A stretch of 64,000 nucleotides of DNA from JAFANK01 sp036741695 (GTDB taxonomy: Bacteria > Vulcanimicrobiota > Vulcanimicrobiia > Eremiobacterales > Eremiobacteraceae), in the NCBI GenBank assembly GCA_036741695.1, contig DAINRU010000002.1, positions 62,001 through 126,000 on the forward strand. The letters are read 5' to 3'. Shown one piece after another: positions 16,783 to 26,045 of the stretch. Positions within the stretch are counted from its first letter, which is position 1, and each line of letters opens with the position of its first letter. Below the pieces are notes generated by a model. The model was not told where the DNA came from. It worked only from the letters and a program-made list of their open reading frames with translations, and did not search any database. A program made the translations under genes and the position numbers.

Positions 16783-17317
16783 TCTCGAAGAGCGGATGAA
16801 GAAGGCCGTGGAGGCGACTCGCGGCGAGTTCACCGCCATCCGCACCGGCCGCGCAAACGCCTCCTTGCTCGACCATGTCCTCGTCGAAGCCTACGGTTCG
16901 GAGATGCCGCTGCGCCACGTGGCAAACGTGGCGGTGCCCGACCCGCGCACCATCCTGGTCACGCCGCACGACAAATCCATCCTGGGCGACGTCCGCAAGG
17001 CCATCGAGAAGTCGGACCTCGGCATCACCCCGGGCGTTGACGGCAACGCCATCCGCTTGGGTTTGCCGCAGCTCAACGAAGAGCGCCGCAAGGAGCTGGT
17101 GAAGCTCGTCCACAAGCGCGCCGAAGAGGGCCGGGTCGCCATCCGCAACGTGCGGCGCGACATCCACGACCATCTGCGGTCCGTCCTCAAGGAGTCCAAG
17201 ATCACCGAGGACGAGAACCGGCGCGCCAACGAGCAGCTGCAGAAGATCACCGACAAGTTCATCGGCGAAGTCGATCAGCTGGTGGCGCATAAAGAAAAGG
17301 AGATCATGGAGGTGTGA
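16760..17317 (+). CDS. frr: Ribosome recycling factor
   Basis: This 185-residue factor releases post-termination ribosomes together with EF-G. The family pattern is complete: FTAIRTGRANASLLDHV, PDPRTILVTPHD, and IRLGLPQLNEERRKELVK. The start ATG 16760 lies inside pyrH behind a GGGGAGGG ribosome-binding site in pyrH coding sequence. The four-base overlap with the next small gene is consistent with coupling. Confidence 0.97.
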   Translation: MLPQLFRDLEERMKKAVEATRGEFTAIRTGRANASLLDHVLVEAYGSEMPLRHVANVAVPDPRTILVTPHDKSILGDVRKAIEKSDLGITPGVDGNAIRLGLPQLNEERRKELVKLVHKRAEEGRVAIRNVRRDIHDHLRSVLKESKITEDENRRANEQLQKITDKFIGEVDQLVAHKEKEIMEV

Positions 17318-17529
17318 GCGGCCTGGCGGGCGTGGACCGCGCGGAGCTTCTGCTGGTACCCTACACGCGCGCCATCGAGCTGTGCAGCGGGCGCGACGTC
17401 ACGCTCACCGTCATCACGCCGCCATATCCGGCGCTCGGGCTCGGCACGCTGCACATCGTGCGTGCCGCCGACGAGGGGAACGCCGTGCACCTCGAAGCGA
17501 CCTACGACTCATTCGAGCGGCTGCCATGA
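17314..17529 (+). CDS. Small hypothetical protein in the usual uppS position
   Basis: This 71-residue soluble protein is of unknown family. It starts at GTG 17314 overlapping the frr stop by four bases and ends overlapping the cdsA start by four bases, so it is read in the same operon and is likely real. The sequence is a compact beta-rich pattern (RAELLLVPYTRAIELCSG, then DVTLTVITPPYPALG). Most bacteria have uppS (undecaprenyl diphosphate synthase) between frr and cdsA. This peptide is far too short for that and has no UppS motifs. Confidence 0.65.
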   Translation: MSGLAGVDRAELLLVPYTRAIELCSGRDVTLTVITPPYPALGLGTLHIVRAADEGNAVHLEATYDSFERLP

Positions 17530-18377
17530 ACACCGTCGCGGCGGCGGGGAGGCCCGCCTTGGCCGAGCGTTTCCGGCGTGAGCTCACCGCCAAACGCGTC
17601 ATCATCGGCTTCGTGGTCGCGGCCATCGGCGTCGGTTCCATAGCAAACGAGATCGCCTTCGCGATCGTCATCACCTCCATCGGCGTCATCGGCGCGGTGG
17701 AGTTCGCGAACCTGGCGAGGCGCGCGGGCTACCAGGTCGCCCTTCCCATCGCGGTCACGGCCTGCGCCGCATACCCGCTGCTCGCTTTCTTCCACCTGCT
17801 CGGGCGGTACGAGTCGGCGCTCGTCGTCTCGATCGTGCTCGCATCGTTCATCGCCTCGCTTTCCGCGCAGCTCGACCATTTCGCCGGCCGTGTCGCCATG
17901 ACCGTGCTGACGACCATGTATCTGGGCAAGCTGCTGTCCTATTTCATCCTGCTGCGCCAGCAGCCGGACGGTGCGCGAATCACCCTGTGGCTCGTCGTCA
18001 TCGTCGCGCTCACCGACATCGTGGGCATGATCGCGGGCCTCGGCTTCGGCAAGCGGCCGCTCGCGCCCAAGCTATCGCCATCGAAGACGGTCGAGGGCGC
18101 GATCGCCGCGCTCGTCGTGGCGACGCTGGTCGGCGCGGCCATGTGGTGGGTGATGCAGCTGCACACGCCATGGTGGCTGGCCATCGCGTTTCCGCTGTGC
18201 GTGTCGATCGCCGCCGAGCTCGGCGACCTGGTCGAGTCGGCGCTTAAACGCAGCGCGCATGTCAAGGATGCCGGAAACCTCATCGCCGGCCACGGCGGCG
18301 TGCTCGACCGTTTCGACTCGCACCTCTTCGCCGGCGTCGTGGGTTACGCGATCCTCCTCCTCGCCGGCAAGTTCTAG
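17526..18377 (+). CDS. cdsA: Phosphatidate cytidylyltransferase
   Basis: This 283-residue membrane enzyme makes CDP-diacylglycerol from phosphatidate and CTP. ATG 17526 overlaps the preceding stop, and earlier in-frame codons look non-coding. There are about seven hydrophobic segments. The C-terminal CDP-DAG synthase signature is clear: SALKRSAHVKDAGNLIAG followed by HGGVLDRFDS. It precedes dxr and rseP as in many bacteria. Confidence 0.95.
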   Translation: MNTVAAAGRPALAERFRRELTAKRVIIGFVVAAIGVGSIANEIAFAIVITSIGVIGAVEFANLARRAGYQVALPIAVTACAAYPLLAFFHLLGRYESALVVSIVLASFIASLSAQLDHFAGRVAMTVLTTMYLGKLLSYFILLRQQPDGARITLWLVVIVALTDIVGMIAGLGFGKRPLAPKLSPSKTVEGAIAALVVATLVGAAMWWVMQLHTPWWLAIAFPLCVSIAAELGDLVESALKRSAHVKDAGNLIAGHGGVLDRFDSHLFAGVVGYAILLLAGKF

Positions 18378-18389
18378 GAAAGGCGGCCC

Positions 18390-19574
18390 GTGGCGCGACG
18401 CGTCGCCATCCTCGGTTCGACCGGTTCGATCGGCCGCCAAGCGCTGTCAGTCATCGAGGCGCACCGCGACCGCTTCGAGGTGGCGGCGCTCGCCGCGAAT
18501 GCGAACATCGACGTCCTCGCGCAACAGGCTAACGCGTTGCGGCCGGCCGTGCTGTCGGTGGGCAGCGCTCAGCTTTCGAGCGAGCTTGCGAAAGCGCTGA
18601 CCTACGCGCCGGCCCACATCGCGCACGGCAGCGACGGGCTCGTCGCGGCCGCGACGGAATCCGGCGCCGACGTCGTCCTGGCCGCGACCGATGGCATGGT
18701 CGCATTGCGCGCACTCGTGGCTAGCCTCGAGCGTGGGATGCGCGTCGCGCTTGCGAACAAGGAGCTGCTGGTCAGCGCCGGCCGCCTGCTGTGCGATTTG
18801 GCGCGCGCCCGAGGCGCGAGCATCGTGCCGGTCGACTCCGAGCACAGCGCACTGTTCCAGTGCCTCGAAGGCGAGCGGCGGAGCAGCGTGGCATCGGTCG
18901 TGCTCACCGCATCCGGCGGGCCGTTTTGGACGCACACCCTCGAGCAGATGGGGCGTGCCACCCCTGAAGAGGCATTGGCGCATCCGATCTGGTCGATGGG
19001 TCCGAAGAACACCCTCGACTCGGCGACGATGATGAACAAAGGACTCGAGATCATCGAGGCGAGCCATCTCTTCGGACTGGAGCCGCAGCGCATCAGCGTC
19101 GTCGTTCACCGTCAGAGCATCGTGCACGGCTTTGTGCTCTTCAACGACGGCAACGTCAAGGCGCAACTGGCGGCTCCCGACATGCGCCTGCCGATCGGTT
19201 ATGCGCTGTCGTACCCCGAGCGCTTGGCGCGAGCCTTCAGCGAAGCGGCGACGCGAGACGCCATCGGCCTCGGTGAACGAGCGGCGACCTTGTCCTTCGA
19301 GCCGGTCGACGAAACTCGCTTTCCGTCGCTGCGTTTGGCGTACGACGCCCTCGCCGCGGGAGGCACGCACCCGGCTGTGCTCTCCAGCGTCAACGAGGAG
19401 GCAGGACGGGCGTTCCTGCAGAGGAAAATCAAGTTCACTGAAATCTGCTCGATCGTCGAAAGAGCGCTTGAGGCGTACCGAAGCGGTGCCGATGGTCTCG
19501 GAGAGATCGAAGCGGCAGACCGCTGGGGTCGCGCTTTCGCGCGCGATGCCATCGGCGCCGCGATGCGGCGCTAG
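18390..19574 (+). CDS. dxr: 1-deoxy-D-xylulose 5-phosphate reductoisomerase
   Basis: This 394-residue enzyme is the second step of the non-mevalonate isoprenoid pathway. It starts at GTG 18390 behind GAAAGG. The NADPH-binding motif ILGSTGSIGRQAL is at the N-terminus. The metal and substrate residues are in VPVDSEHSALFQCLEG, LTASGGPFW, and GPKNTLDSATMMNKGLE. With ispG downstream, two pathway steps are encoded in this operon. Confidence 0.97.
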   Translation: MARRVAILGSTGSIGRQALSVIEAHRDRFEVAALAANANIDVLAQQANALRPAVLSVGSAQLSSELAKALTYAPAHIAHGSDGLVAAATESGADVVLAATDGMVALRALVASLERGMRVALANKELLVSAGRLLCDLARARGASIVPVDSEHSALFQCLEGERRSSVASVVLTASGGPFWTHTLEQMGRATPEEALAHPIWSMGPKNTLDSATMMNKGLEIIEASHLFGLEPQRISVVVHRQSIVHGFVLFNDGNVKAQLAAPDMRLPIGYALSYPERLARAFSEAATRDAIGLGERAATLSFEPVDETRFPSLRLAYDALAAGGTHPAVLSSVNEEAGRAFLQRKIKFTEICSIVERALEAYRSGADGLGEIEAADRWGRAFARDAIGAAMRR

Positions 19575-19607
19575 AGAGCGAGGAACGCCGGCCCATAAGC
19601 CGCGTGC

Positions 19608-20711
19608 GTGATGTTCGAAACCATCGTATGTAGCCTGCCGTTCGCCTTCGCCCTTGCGGGCATCGGCAAGTACGCCCTCTATCTCGTCCTGCTCAGCGTG
19701 CTCGTGCTGTTCCACGAGTTCGGCCACTTCGTGTTCGCCAAACGCTTTGGGGTGACGGTCACCGATTTCGCGCTCGGCTTCGGACCGACGCTCGTATCGA
19801 CGCGCCGCGGCGACACGACCTATAGGATCAACGCGCTTCCGCTCGGCGGCTATTGCAAGATGGCGGGTGAGGATACTGCCGACGACGGGTCGAGCGACCC
19901 GGGCAACTTCCAGCACAAAAGCCTTGGGGCGCGCTTTGCGATCATCGCAGCGGGGCCGATCTTCAACCTCATCTTAGCGGCGCTCATCTTCATGTTCATC
20001 GGCGCGGTCATCGGCATCCCAACCGGCCTGACGAACGTGGTGAAAGAGGTCATCCCCGACACGCCGGCCGCCGCCGCCGGCTTGCAGCCGGGCGATGAGA
20101 TCGTGCAGCTCGACGGCAAGCCCGTGCGCAGCGGCAACGACATGTACGAGTATATCCACGGGCATAAAGGCAAGGTCATCGCGGTCGACGTCGCCCGCCA
20201 AGGCCAGCTCCTCCATCTCCACATCCTGGCCAAGCCGACCGATGAAGGCGGCGCAATCGTCGGCGCCTTTGGGTTCCGCGCTCAGGACGTCGTCGAGCAC
20301 AAACCGTTGATCGACGCGGTCTTCTGGGGCATCGGGATGGTCGGGCAGACCGCGGTCGGCCAAATCGTCGGTATCGGGGAAGCGATCGCTCATCACGACG
20401 CGTCCGTCATCCGCGGGCCGGTCGGCATCGCGCGCATCGTCGCGAGCACGGTGCAGTATGGCCTGGGGTGGTTACTGCAGCTGACCGCGACGCTGTCGGT
20501 GATCCTCGGCATCGTCAACCTCCTGCCATTCCCGGCGCTCGACGGCGGCCGCCTTGCGTTCTTGATCGTCGAGCTCGCCCGCGGGCGTCCGGTCGATCCG
20601 GAGAAAGAAGGCCTCGTGCATCTGACCGGCTTCGCGCTGCTCATGGTGCTGGTCGTCTTCGTGACCTATCACGATATCGTGCAATGGGTGCAGGGAAAGG
20701 GCGGTCTGTAG
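19608..20711 (+). CDS. rseP: Site-2 protease RseP/MucP-like zinc metalloprotease
   Basis: This 367-residue intramembrane protease has the zinc motif HEFGH at residues 36-40 in the first membrane helix, one PDZ domain (about 140-200, with AAAGLQPGDEIVQLDGKPV) and the third zinc-ligand region NLLPFPALDGGR near the C-terminus. It probably cleaves anti-sigma factors or signal-peptide remnants. GTG 19608 and ATG 19611 are adjacent possible starts. One PDZ domain rather than two places it with the shorter Firmicutes/cyanobacterial type. Confidence 0.94.
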   Translation: MMFETIVCSLPFAFALAGIGKYALYLVLLSVLVLFHEFGHFVFAKRFGVTVTDFALGFGPTLVSTRRGDTTYRINALPLGGYCKMAGEDTADDGSSDPGNFQHKSLGARFAIIAAGPIFNLILAALIFMFIGAVIGIPTGLTNVVKEVIPDTPAAAAGLQPGDEIVQLDGKPVRSGNDMYEYIHGHKGKVIAVDVARQGQLLHLHILAKPTDEGGAIVGAFGFRAQDVVEHKPLIDAVFWGIGMVGQTAVGQIVGIGEAIAHHDASVIRGPVGIARIVASTVQYGLGWLLQLTATLSVILGIVNLLPFPALDGGRLAFLIVELARGRPVDPEKEGLVHLTGFALLMVLVVFVTYHDIVQWVQGKGGL

Positions 20712-20713
20712 AC

Positions 20714-21865
20714 GTGAGCGGCGTCGAGCGCGACCTGCCCCCGGTACCAGAGTGGTCCGTGCGCGGACGAGAGCCACAGGCGCCACCGCTCGCCAAGCGG
20801 CGCACGACCCGCGCCGTGAAAGTCGGCCCCATCACCATCGGCGCCGGCGCGCCCATCTCGGTCCAGTCCATGACCACCACCAAGACCGACGATTGGGCTG
20901 CGACGCTCGAGCAGATCCACGAGCTGGCCGCTGCCGGATGCGAGATCGCGCGCGTGTCGGTGCCGGATCCAAAAGCTGCAGCTGCCTGCGCGAAGATCAA
21001 GGAAGGATCGCCGCTGCCGCTCGTGGCCGACATCCATTTCGACCACCGCTTCGCGCTTGCCGCGATCGACGCCGGCTGGGATAAGCTGCGACTCAACCCC
21101 GGCAACATCCGCGACCCGAACAAAGTGCGCGAAGTGGTCAAGGCCGCGCAGGCGCGCGGCATGCCGATCCGCATCGGCGTCAACAACGGATCGCTCGCAC
21201 CCGACATCGTGCAGCGCTACGGCCACTCCGCCGAGGGCATGGTGGAGTCTGGCTTGCGTCATATCCGCATCTTGGAGGAGCTCGACTTCCGCGACATCGT
21301 GGTCTCGCTCAAAGCTCATGACGTGCGGACGACGGTCGCGGCGTATAGGCTCATGGCGGACAAGGTCGACTATCCGTTCCATCTGGGAGTGACCGAGGCG
21401 GGAACGCTACGCTCGGGCACGGTGAAGAGCGCCGTCGGTTTGGGCATCCTGCTGGCCGAGGGCATCGGCGACACCATCCGCGTCTCGCTGACCGCAGACC
21501 CGGTCGAAGAGGTGCCCGTCTGCTGGGAGCTGCTCAAATCATTGGGTCTGCGCGAACGTGGTGTCGAGATAACGTCGTGCCCGTCATGCGGGCGCGTGCA
21601 GATAGACATCGTCAAGCTGGCCGAACAAGTCGAGCGCATCACAGCAGAATACCGCGCACCGGTGAAAGTGGCGGTGATGGGGTGTGCCGTGAACGGACCG
21701 GGCGAGGCGTCGATGGCCGACGTCGGCATCGCCGGCGGCAAGGGCATGGGGCTCATCTATCGCGACGGCGTCATGGTGCGCTCGCTGCCCGAAGCGCAAT
21801 TGCTCGCGGGCTTGCGCGAAGAGATAGAAAAGGTCATCCACGAACGGTACCCCGAGTACGTTTGA
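20714..21865 (+). CDS. ispG: 4-hydroxy-3-methylbut-2-enyl diphosphate synthase (flavodoxin or ferredoxin)
   Basis: This 383-residue iron-sulfur enzyme catalyses the sixth step of the non-mevalonate pathway. The start GTG 20714 directly follows the rseP stop; longer frames run through rseP. Recognisable segments are SVQSMTTTKTDD, VADIHFDHRFAL, DKLRLNPGNIRD, and the cluster-binding cysteines in TSCPSCGRVQIDI and GCAVNGPGEA. It is the single-domain form. Confidence 0.96.
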   Translation: MSGVERDLPPVPEWSVRGREPQAPPLAKRRTTRAVKVGPITIGAGAPISVQSMTTTKTDDWAATLEQIHELAAAGCEIARVSVPDPKAAAACAKIKEGSPLPLVADIHFDHRFALAAIDAGWDKLRLNPGNIRDPNKVREVVKAAQARGMPIRIGVNNGSLAPDIVQRYGHSAEGMVESGLRHIRILEELDFRDIVVSLKAHDVRTTVAAYRLMADKVDYPFHLGVTEAGTLRSGTVKSAVGLGILLAEGIGDTIRVSLTADPVEEVPVCWELLKSLGLRERGVEITSCPSCGRVQIDIVKLAEQVERITAEYRAPVKVAVMGCAVNGPGEASMADVGIAGGKGMGLIYRDGVMVRSLPEAQLLAGLREEIEKVIHERYPEYV

Positions 21866-21866
21866 G

Positions 21867-23297
21867 GTGCCGCGCGCGAGGACGCTGCTCTGGGCGATCC
21901 TCGGCCTGGCGGCGTTCGTGCGCGGCGCAGCTGCGCTGCGCCGCCCCTTGCAGGTCGACGAGGCCTACACGCTTCACGTGGCGGCTATGCCGATCGGCCA
22001 GATCCTGCAGGTCGTGCGCGAGCTCGACGTGCATCCGCCGCTGTTCTGGCTCATCCTCCATGGGTTGTTAGGCGCGCATCTGCCGGATATCGCGATACGT
22101 CTGCTCATGGCGCTGACCGGGGTCGGGTGCGTGGCGCTGTTGTATGCGATCGTCAGCCTGTGGCACGGGACTAAGGCCGGACTTGTGGCGGCGTTTTGCG
22201 CGGCGGTCATGCCAAGCCTCATCTACTACGACGTGATGGTCCGCATGTACGGGCTTTTCGACTGTCTGGCGCTCGCCAGTTTCGCCATCTTGTCGCTGAT
22301 CTACACGCGCGACGATCTAGGCGCCTCGTCGCGCCGGCTCCTGTGGAGCGCGTGGACGGTCACGATCGCGCTCTTGCTCTACACGCAATACCTGGGCTTC
22401 ATGGTGATCGCGGCGCAGCTGCTCTATGCCGGGATTGCGCGGCGCGACGGCCTGGCGAGGTCGTGTGCCGGCGCGGTCGTGGCGCTCGGTTTGTGGCTGC
22501 CGCAGCTGCACACGTTTGTCTATCAGCTGCCGGGCGGCGGCATCGCCTTCCCGTTCTATGCGCAGCACCAGCTCGCAGCGCTCTACGAGCTTGTGGGGCA
22601 GGCCACGATCGCCGTGCAGACCCATGGGGCGGCGTACTTCGTCGGGTGGACAAGCCTCATCGGATGGTTGTGGCTCATCGCGGCGCTTATCGTCGCGCTC
22701 CCCGGCAATGACAAAGCGCTCTCGGTGTGGTTGTGCGCTCCGGCCGCGCTGACGCTTGCCTACGGCGCAGCGGCGCACAAGCTGCTCTATGTCGATCGCT
22801 ACTATCTCCTGCTTGCGCTCGGTCTGTGCGCGCTGACCGGCATCGCCGCCGAACGGCTTTCTGCGGCCAAGCGCATTGGCGCCGCGCCCGGTTGGGCAGC
22901 CGCCGTCGCACTGACGGCGTTCGGTCTCATGTATGCCTTCGACCCAGCATATTACCCAGCCGACTGGCCCGCAGTTGCCGGCCTCTTCGGCGCGCGTTCG
23001 CACGCCCGTGACCTCATGATCTTCGATCAAGGTTCGCCCTACTTCACGCTCGATCGCATGGGGGCGCTCGCCGGCCATCCGGTCATCGTCGTCTTCCGCC
23101 AGCGCGACGTGCAAGGAACAATCCGCCTCTCCCAGCCGTTCCGCCGCGTCTGGCTCGTCCTCTTCCAATCCGGACCGGTTGATCCCGATGCGAGCATCCT
23201 GCACGCACTCGCAGCGCGTTACAAGCTCGCTGGCTATTGGGAGTTCTTCCGGAAGCTGCCGGCAGAAGGCACGAGCGTGGTGCTCTTCGAGCGCTAA
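21867..23297 (+). CDS. Polytopic glycosyltransferase, GT39/ArnT-like
   Basis: This 476-residue membrane protein is of the type that moves sugars from polyprenyl-phosphate donors to extracytoplasmic acceptors. It starts at GTG 21867, one base after the ispG stop. The first extracytoplasmic loop has the family acid pair in QVDEAYTLH (Asp31, Glu32) and VHPPLFWL, followed by ten or more hydrophobic helices. It is a paralogue of the proteins at 40278, 41756 and 43204, sharing the DEA(Y/F)T and HPPLFYL motifs. Its acceptor is not known. Confidence 0.85.
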   Translation: MPRARTLLWAILGLAAFVRGAAALRRPLQVDEAYTLHVAAMPIGQILQVVRELDVHPPLFWLILHGLLGAHLPDIAIRLLMALTGVGCVALLYAIVSLWHGTKAGLVAAFCAAVMPSLIYYDVMVRMYGLFDCLALASFAILSLIYTRDDLGASSRRLLWSAWTVTIALLLYTQYLGFMVIAAQLLYAGIARRDGLARSCAGAVVALGLWLPQLHTFVYQLPGGGIAFPFYAQHQLAALYELVGQATIAVQTHGAAYFVGWTSLIGWLWLIAALIVALPGNDKALSVWLCAPAALTLAYGAAAHKLLYVDRYYLLLALGLCALTGIAAERLSAAKRIGAAPGWAAAVALTAFGLMYAFDPAYYPADWPAVAGLFGARSHARDLMIFDQGSPYFTLDRMGALAGHPVIVVFRQRDVQGTIRLSQPFRRVWLVLFQSGPVDPDASILHALAARYKLAGYWEFFRKLPAEGTSVVLFER

Positions 23298-23358
23298 AGA
23301 CTGTAGCGCTGGTCCCGTGAGGGGTTTTCGCTCCCGCACCAGGAAAAACGCGGCCGGT

Positions 23359-24801
23359 ATGAAAGACGTCGCGAAAAAAGAGGTCCAGCGCATCCCGCGC
23401 AAGGCTGACGACCTCTCGGAATGGTACACGCAGGTCTGTCTTCAGGCGCAACTCGCCGACTACGCGCCGGTGCGCGGCTGCATCGTCATGCGGCCCTACG
23501 GTTACGCGATCTGGGAGCTGATCGTGGCGGAGTTCGACAAGCGCTTCAAAGCCACCGGACACCAGAACGCCTATTTCCCGCTGCTCATCCCCGAAAGTCT
23601 GCTCGTGCGCGAGGCCGAGCACGTGGAAGGGTTCGCTCCCGAGGTCGCCTGGGTCACCGAAGGCGGCGGCGAGCGCTTGAGCGAGCGCCTGGCCATCCGC
23701 CCCACGTCCGAAGCCATCATCGGTACGATGTACGCGAAATGGATCCAGTCGCATCGCGATCTGCCCGTGCTCATCAATCAATGGGCCAACGTCATGCGCT
23801 GGGAGAAGGCCACCCGCCCGTTCTTGCGCACGCTGGAGTTTTTGTGGCAGGAAGGCCATACGGCTCATGCAACCCGCGAGGAAGCAGCCGCCGAAGTGCA
23901 ACAGATGCTCGGCGTCTACCGCGAGGTCGCCGAAGACGTGCTCGCGCTTCCGGTCATCAGCGGCCGCAAGAGCGAGAGCGAGAAATTCGCGGGCGCGCTT
24001 TCGACGTTTGCCATCGAGGCGCTCATGCCCGATGGCAAGGCGCTGCAGGCCGGCACCTCGCACGAACTCGGACAGAACTTCTCCAAGGCCTACGACATCA
24101 CGTTCACCGACGTGGACGAGCAGGTCAAGCACGTCTGGACCACCTCGTGGGGTGTCTCCTGGCGCATCCTCGGCGGCCTGATCATGGCGCACGGTGATGA
24201 CAATGGACTCGTGTTGCCGCCGGCTGTGGCGCCGCATCAAGTAGTCATCGTCCCCATCCCACGCAAGGGTGCGGACGATGTGCTGCCCGCGGCACGCGAG
24301 CTGGCCGCAGCATTACGGACGGTGGCCCGGGTGCACTTGGATGACCGCGCCGAGCAGAGCGCGCCCTGGAAGTTCAACGAGTGGGAGCTGCGCGGCGTGC
24401 CGCTGCGCATCGAGCTCGGCAAACGCGACCTCGAGGCTCAGTCGGTGACGATCGCCCGGCGCGACACCTTGAGCAAAGAATCCGTGCCGCGCGAGCACGT
24501 CGCCGCGCGCATCACAGCGCTCCTGGCCGAGATGCAAGACGCGTTGCTCGCACGTGCGCGCGCGCAACGCGACGAGCGCACGACGTCGGCGAGTGACAAG
24601 GACGCGCTCGTGTCGGCGCTGCGAGAGCAGAAGGGATTCGTGCTCGCGCCGTGGTGCGAGCTAGCCTCGTGCGAGCAAGAGATCAAGAATCTGACCGGTG
24701 CCGTCACGCGCGTCATCATCGGACCGGCACAGGACGGTGAGGCCTGCGCGTATTGCGGGCAGCCCGCCAAGGCGCGAGCCTATTTTGCCAGGTCGTACTG
24801 A
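23359..24801 (+). CDS. proS: Prolyl-tRNA synthetase, archaeal/eukaryotic type
   Basis: This 480-residue class II synthetase charges tRNA-Pro. ATG 23359 was chosen because homology begins at once (DDLSEWYTQVCLQAQLADYAPVRG). Class II motifs are visible: RPTSEAIIG, RWEKATRPFLRTLEFLWQEG and GVSWRILGGLIMAHGDDNG. It lacks the large editing insertion of the bacterial form and has the C-terminal zinc-like Cys motifs (PWCELASCE and CAYCGQ), so it is the ProS type 3 that also occurs in some Bacteria. It sits at the position where many bacteria carry their own proS after ispG. Confidence 0.96.
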   Translation: MKDVAKKEVQRIPRKADDLSEWYTQVCLQAQLADYAPVRGCIVMRPYGYAIWELIVAEFDKRFKATGHQNAYFPLLIPESLLVREAEHVEGFAPEVAWVTEGGGERLSERLAIRPTSEAIIGTMYAKWIQSHRDLPVLINQWANVMRWEKATRPFLRTLEFLWQEGHTAHATREEAAAEVQQMLGVYREVAEDVLALPVISGRKSESEKFAGALSTFAIEALMPDGKALQAGTSHELGQNFSKAYDITFTDVDEQVKHVWTTSWGVSWRILGGLIMAHGDDNGLVLPPAVAPHQVVIVPIPRKGADDVLPAARELAAALRTVARVHLDDRAEQSAPWKFNEWELRGVPLRIELGKRDLEAQSVTIARRDTLSKESVPREHVAARITALLAEMQDALLARARAQRDERTTSASDKDALVSALREQKGFVLAPWCELASCEQEIKNLTGAVTRVIIGPAQDGEACAYCGQPAKARAYFARSY

Positions 24802-26038
24802 CCAGGGGCCCCGGCGAGCGGACCAGCGCACGCTACGGCTAGCGCTTGTTGCGATCGCTGCCGCATGCGTGAGCGTGCTCGTCGCGCGGCTCGCGGCGAG
24901 CGCAGCGCCCGCCGCCGTCAGCGCAATATTCATGTACCACCACGTGTCGCCGACGGTGGCCGCCGGGCCATACGCCCGCGATCTCACCGTGACGCCGCAG
25001 GAGTTCCGCGCGCAGCTCGTGTGGTTACGAGAGCACGACTGTCGCGTGGTGGCGGTCGATACGCTCTACCGCGACGTGCAGCGCGGCATGGCGGCTCGAT
25101 GCGAGGTCGCGCTGACCTTCGACGACGGATACGCCGACGTCTCGAGCTTCGCGCTGCCCATCCTGCGCGATTTCGACGAGGCAGGCACCTGCTACATCGC
25201 GACCGGCCTCGTGGGGGCGGCAGGCCACGTCTCGCTGGCGCAGCTGCGCTCGCTGCATAGCGCGGGTATGGAGATCGGCGCACACACGGTGCATCACGTC
25301 GATCTGACCAAACTCACCCGCGCACAGGCTGCCGGCGAGATCGAGGCGTCCGCGCGCTCGTTGAACGAGTGGTTGGGGATGCGCGTGACGTCGTTCGCCT
25401 ACCCGTCGGGGAGATTCGACGCGCCCGTCGTGGCCAGCGTGCGAGCGGCAGGTTTTGACAATGCGGTCACGACCCAACCAGGCGATGTGCGCGTGGCGAG
25501 TGGGCGCTACGAGCTGCCACGATTTCGCATCGAGCGAGGTAAGGGGCTGCATCTCATGGCGGCGGTCCTCGGGCGGCACGACGGCGTCAGCGCGCCGGCT
25601 GGGCTTGTCCACGTCGCGCGCGAGCGGATTGCGGGGAACGCTCCTGCGATGGCAGAAGACGTGGCCGTCGCACTTCTGGCGCGTAGTTTCCCGGAACAGA
25701 TCCTGAAAGTGCACCTCCTCGAATCGCCGCCGGCCACCGTGGCCGGCATCGTGCTCTCCGGCGTCAAGTTCCATCGCGCGGTGAGCCGACAGCAGTTCGA
25801 GGCCGATGTTTCGGATATGGTGGAGCTGGCGTTCGACGCCGCGCCGCAGATCGATGAAGTCGACGTATGGGCGACACAGCCTGTGGCCGTCCGCAGCGGG
25901 GCGACGGTGTCGGGAGATTACGCGGTGCCCACACAGAGAACGGTGTTTTCGGCAGCCGTCCTGCGTGCGCAGTGGGCAGGCCTAAAAGACCAAGGCGCGC
26001 TGGGAACCACGTATTGGGATCCCGGCTTCCTACGATAG
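24785..26038 (+). CDS. Membrane-anchored polysaccharide deacetylase with C-terminal extension
   Basis: This NodB-fold deacetylase is about 417 residues if TTG 24785 is the start. That start is uncertain, since no ATG or GTG gives a good N-terminus, but the hydrophobic segment LALVAIAAACVSVLVARL must be included. Catalytic motifs are TFDDGYAD (motif 1), GAHTVHH (motif 2) and FAYPSGRFD (motif 3). It probably removes acetyl groups from a cell-surface glycan. A C-terminal part of about 150 residues after the NodB domain matches nothing I know. It overlaps proS by 17 bases and is followed by an M16 peptidase and amj, an envelope-related neighbourhood. Confidence 0.85.
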   Translation: MPGRTDQGPRRADQRTLRLALVAIAAACVSVLVARLAASAAPAAVSAIFMYHHVSPTVAAGPYARDLTVTPQEFRAQLVWLREHDCRVVAVDTLYRDVQRGMAARCEVALTFDDGYADVSSFALPILRDFDEAGTCYIATGLVGAAGHVSLAQLRSLHSAGMEIGAHTVHHVDLTKLTRAQAAGEIEASARSLNEWLGMRVTSFAYPSGRFDAPVVASVRAAGFDNAVTTQPGDVRVASGRYELPRFRIERGKGLHLMAAVLGRHDGVSAPAGLVHVARERIAGNAPAMAEDVAVALLARSFPEQILKVHLLESPPATVAGIVLSGVKFHRAVSRQQFEADVSDMVELAFDAAPQIDEVDVWATQPVAVRSGATVSGDYAVPTQRTVFSAAVLRAQWAGLKDQGALGTTYWDPGFLR

Positions 26039-26045
26039 GGGATCG

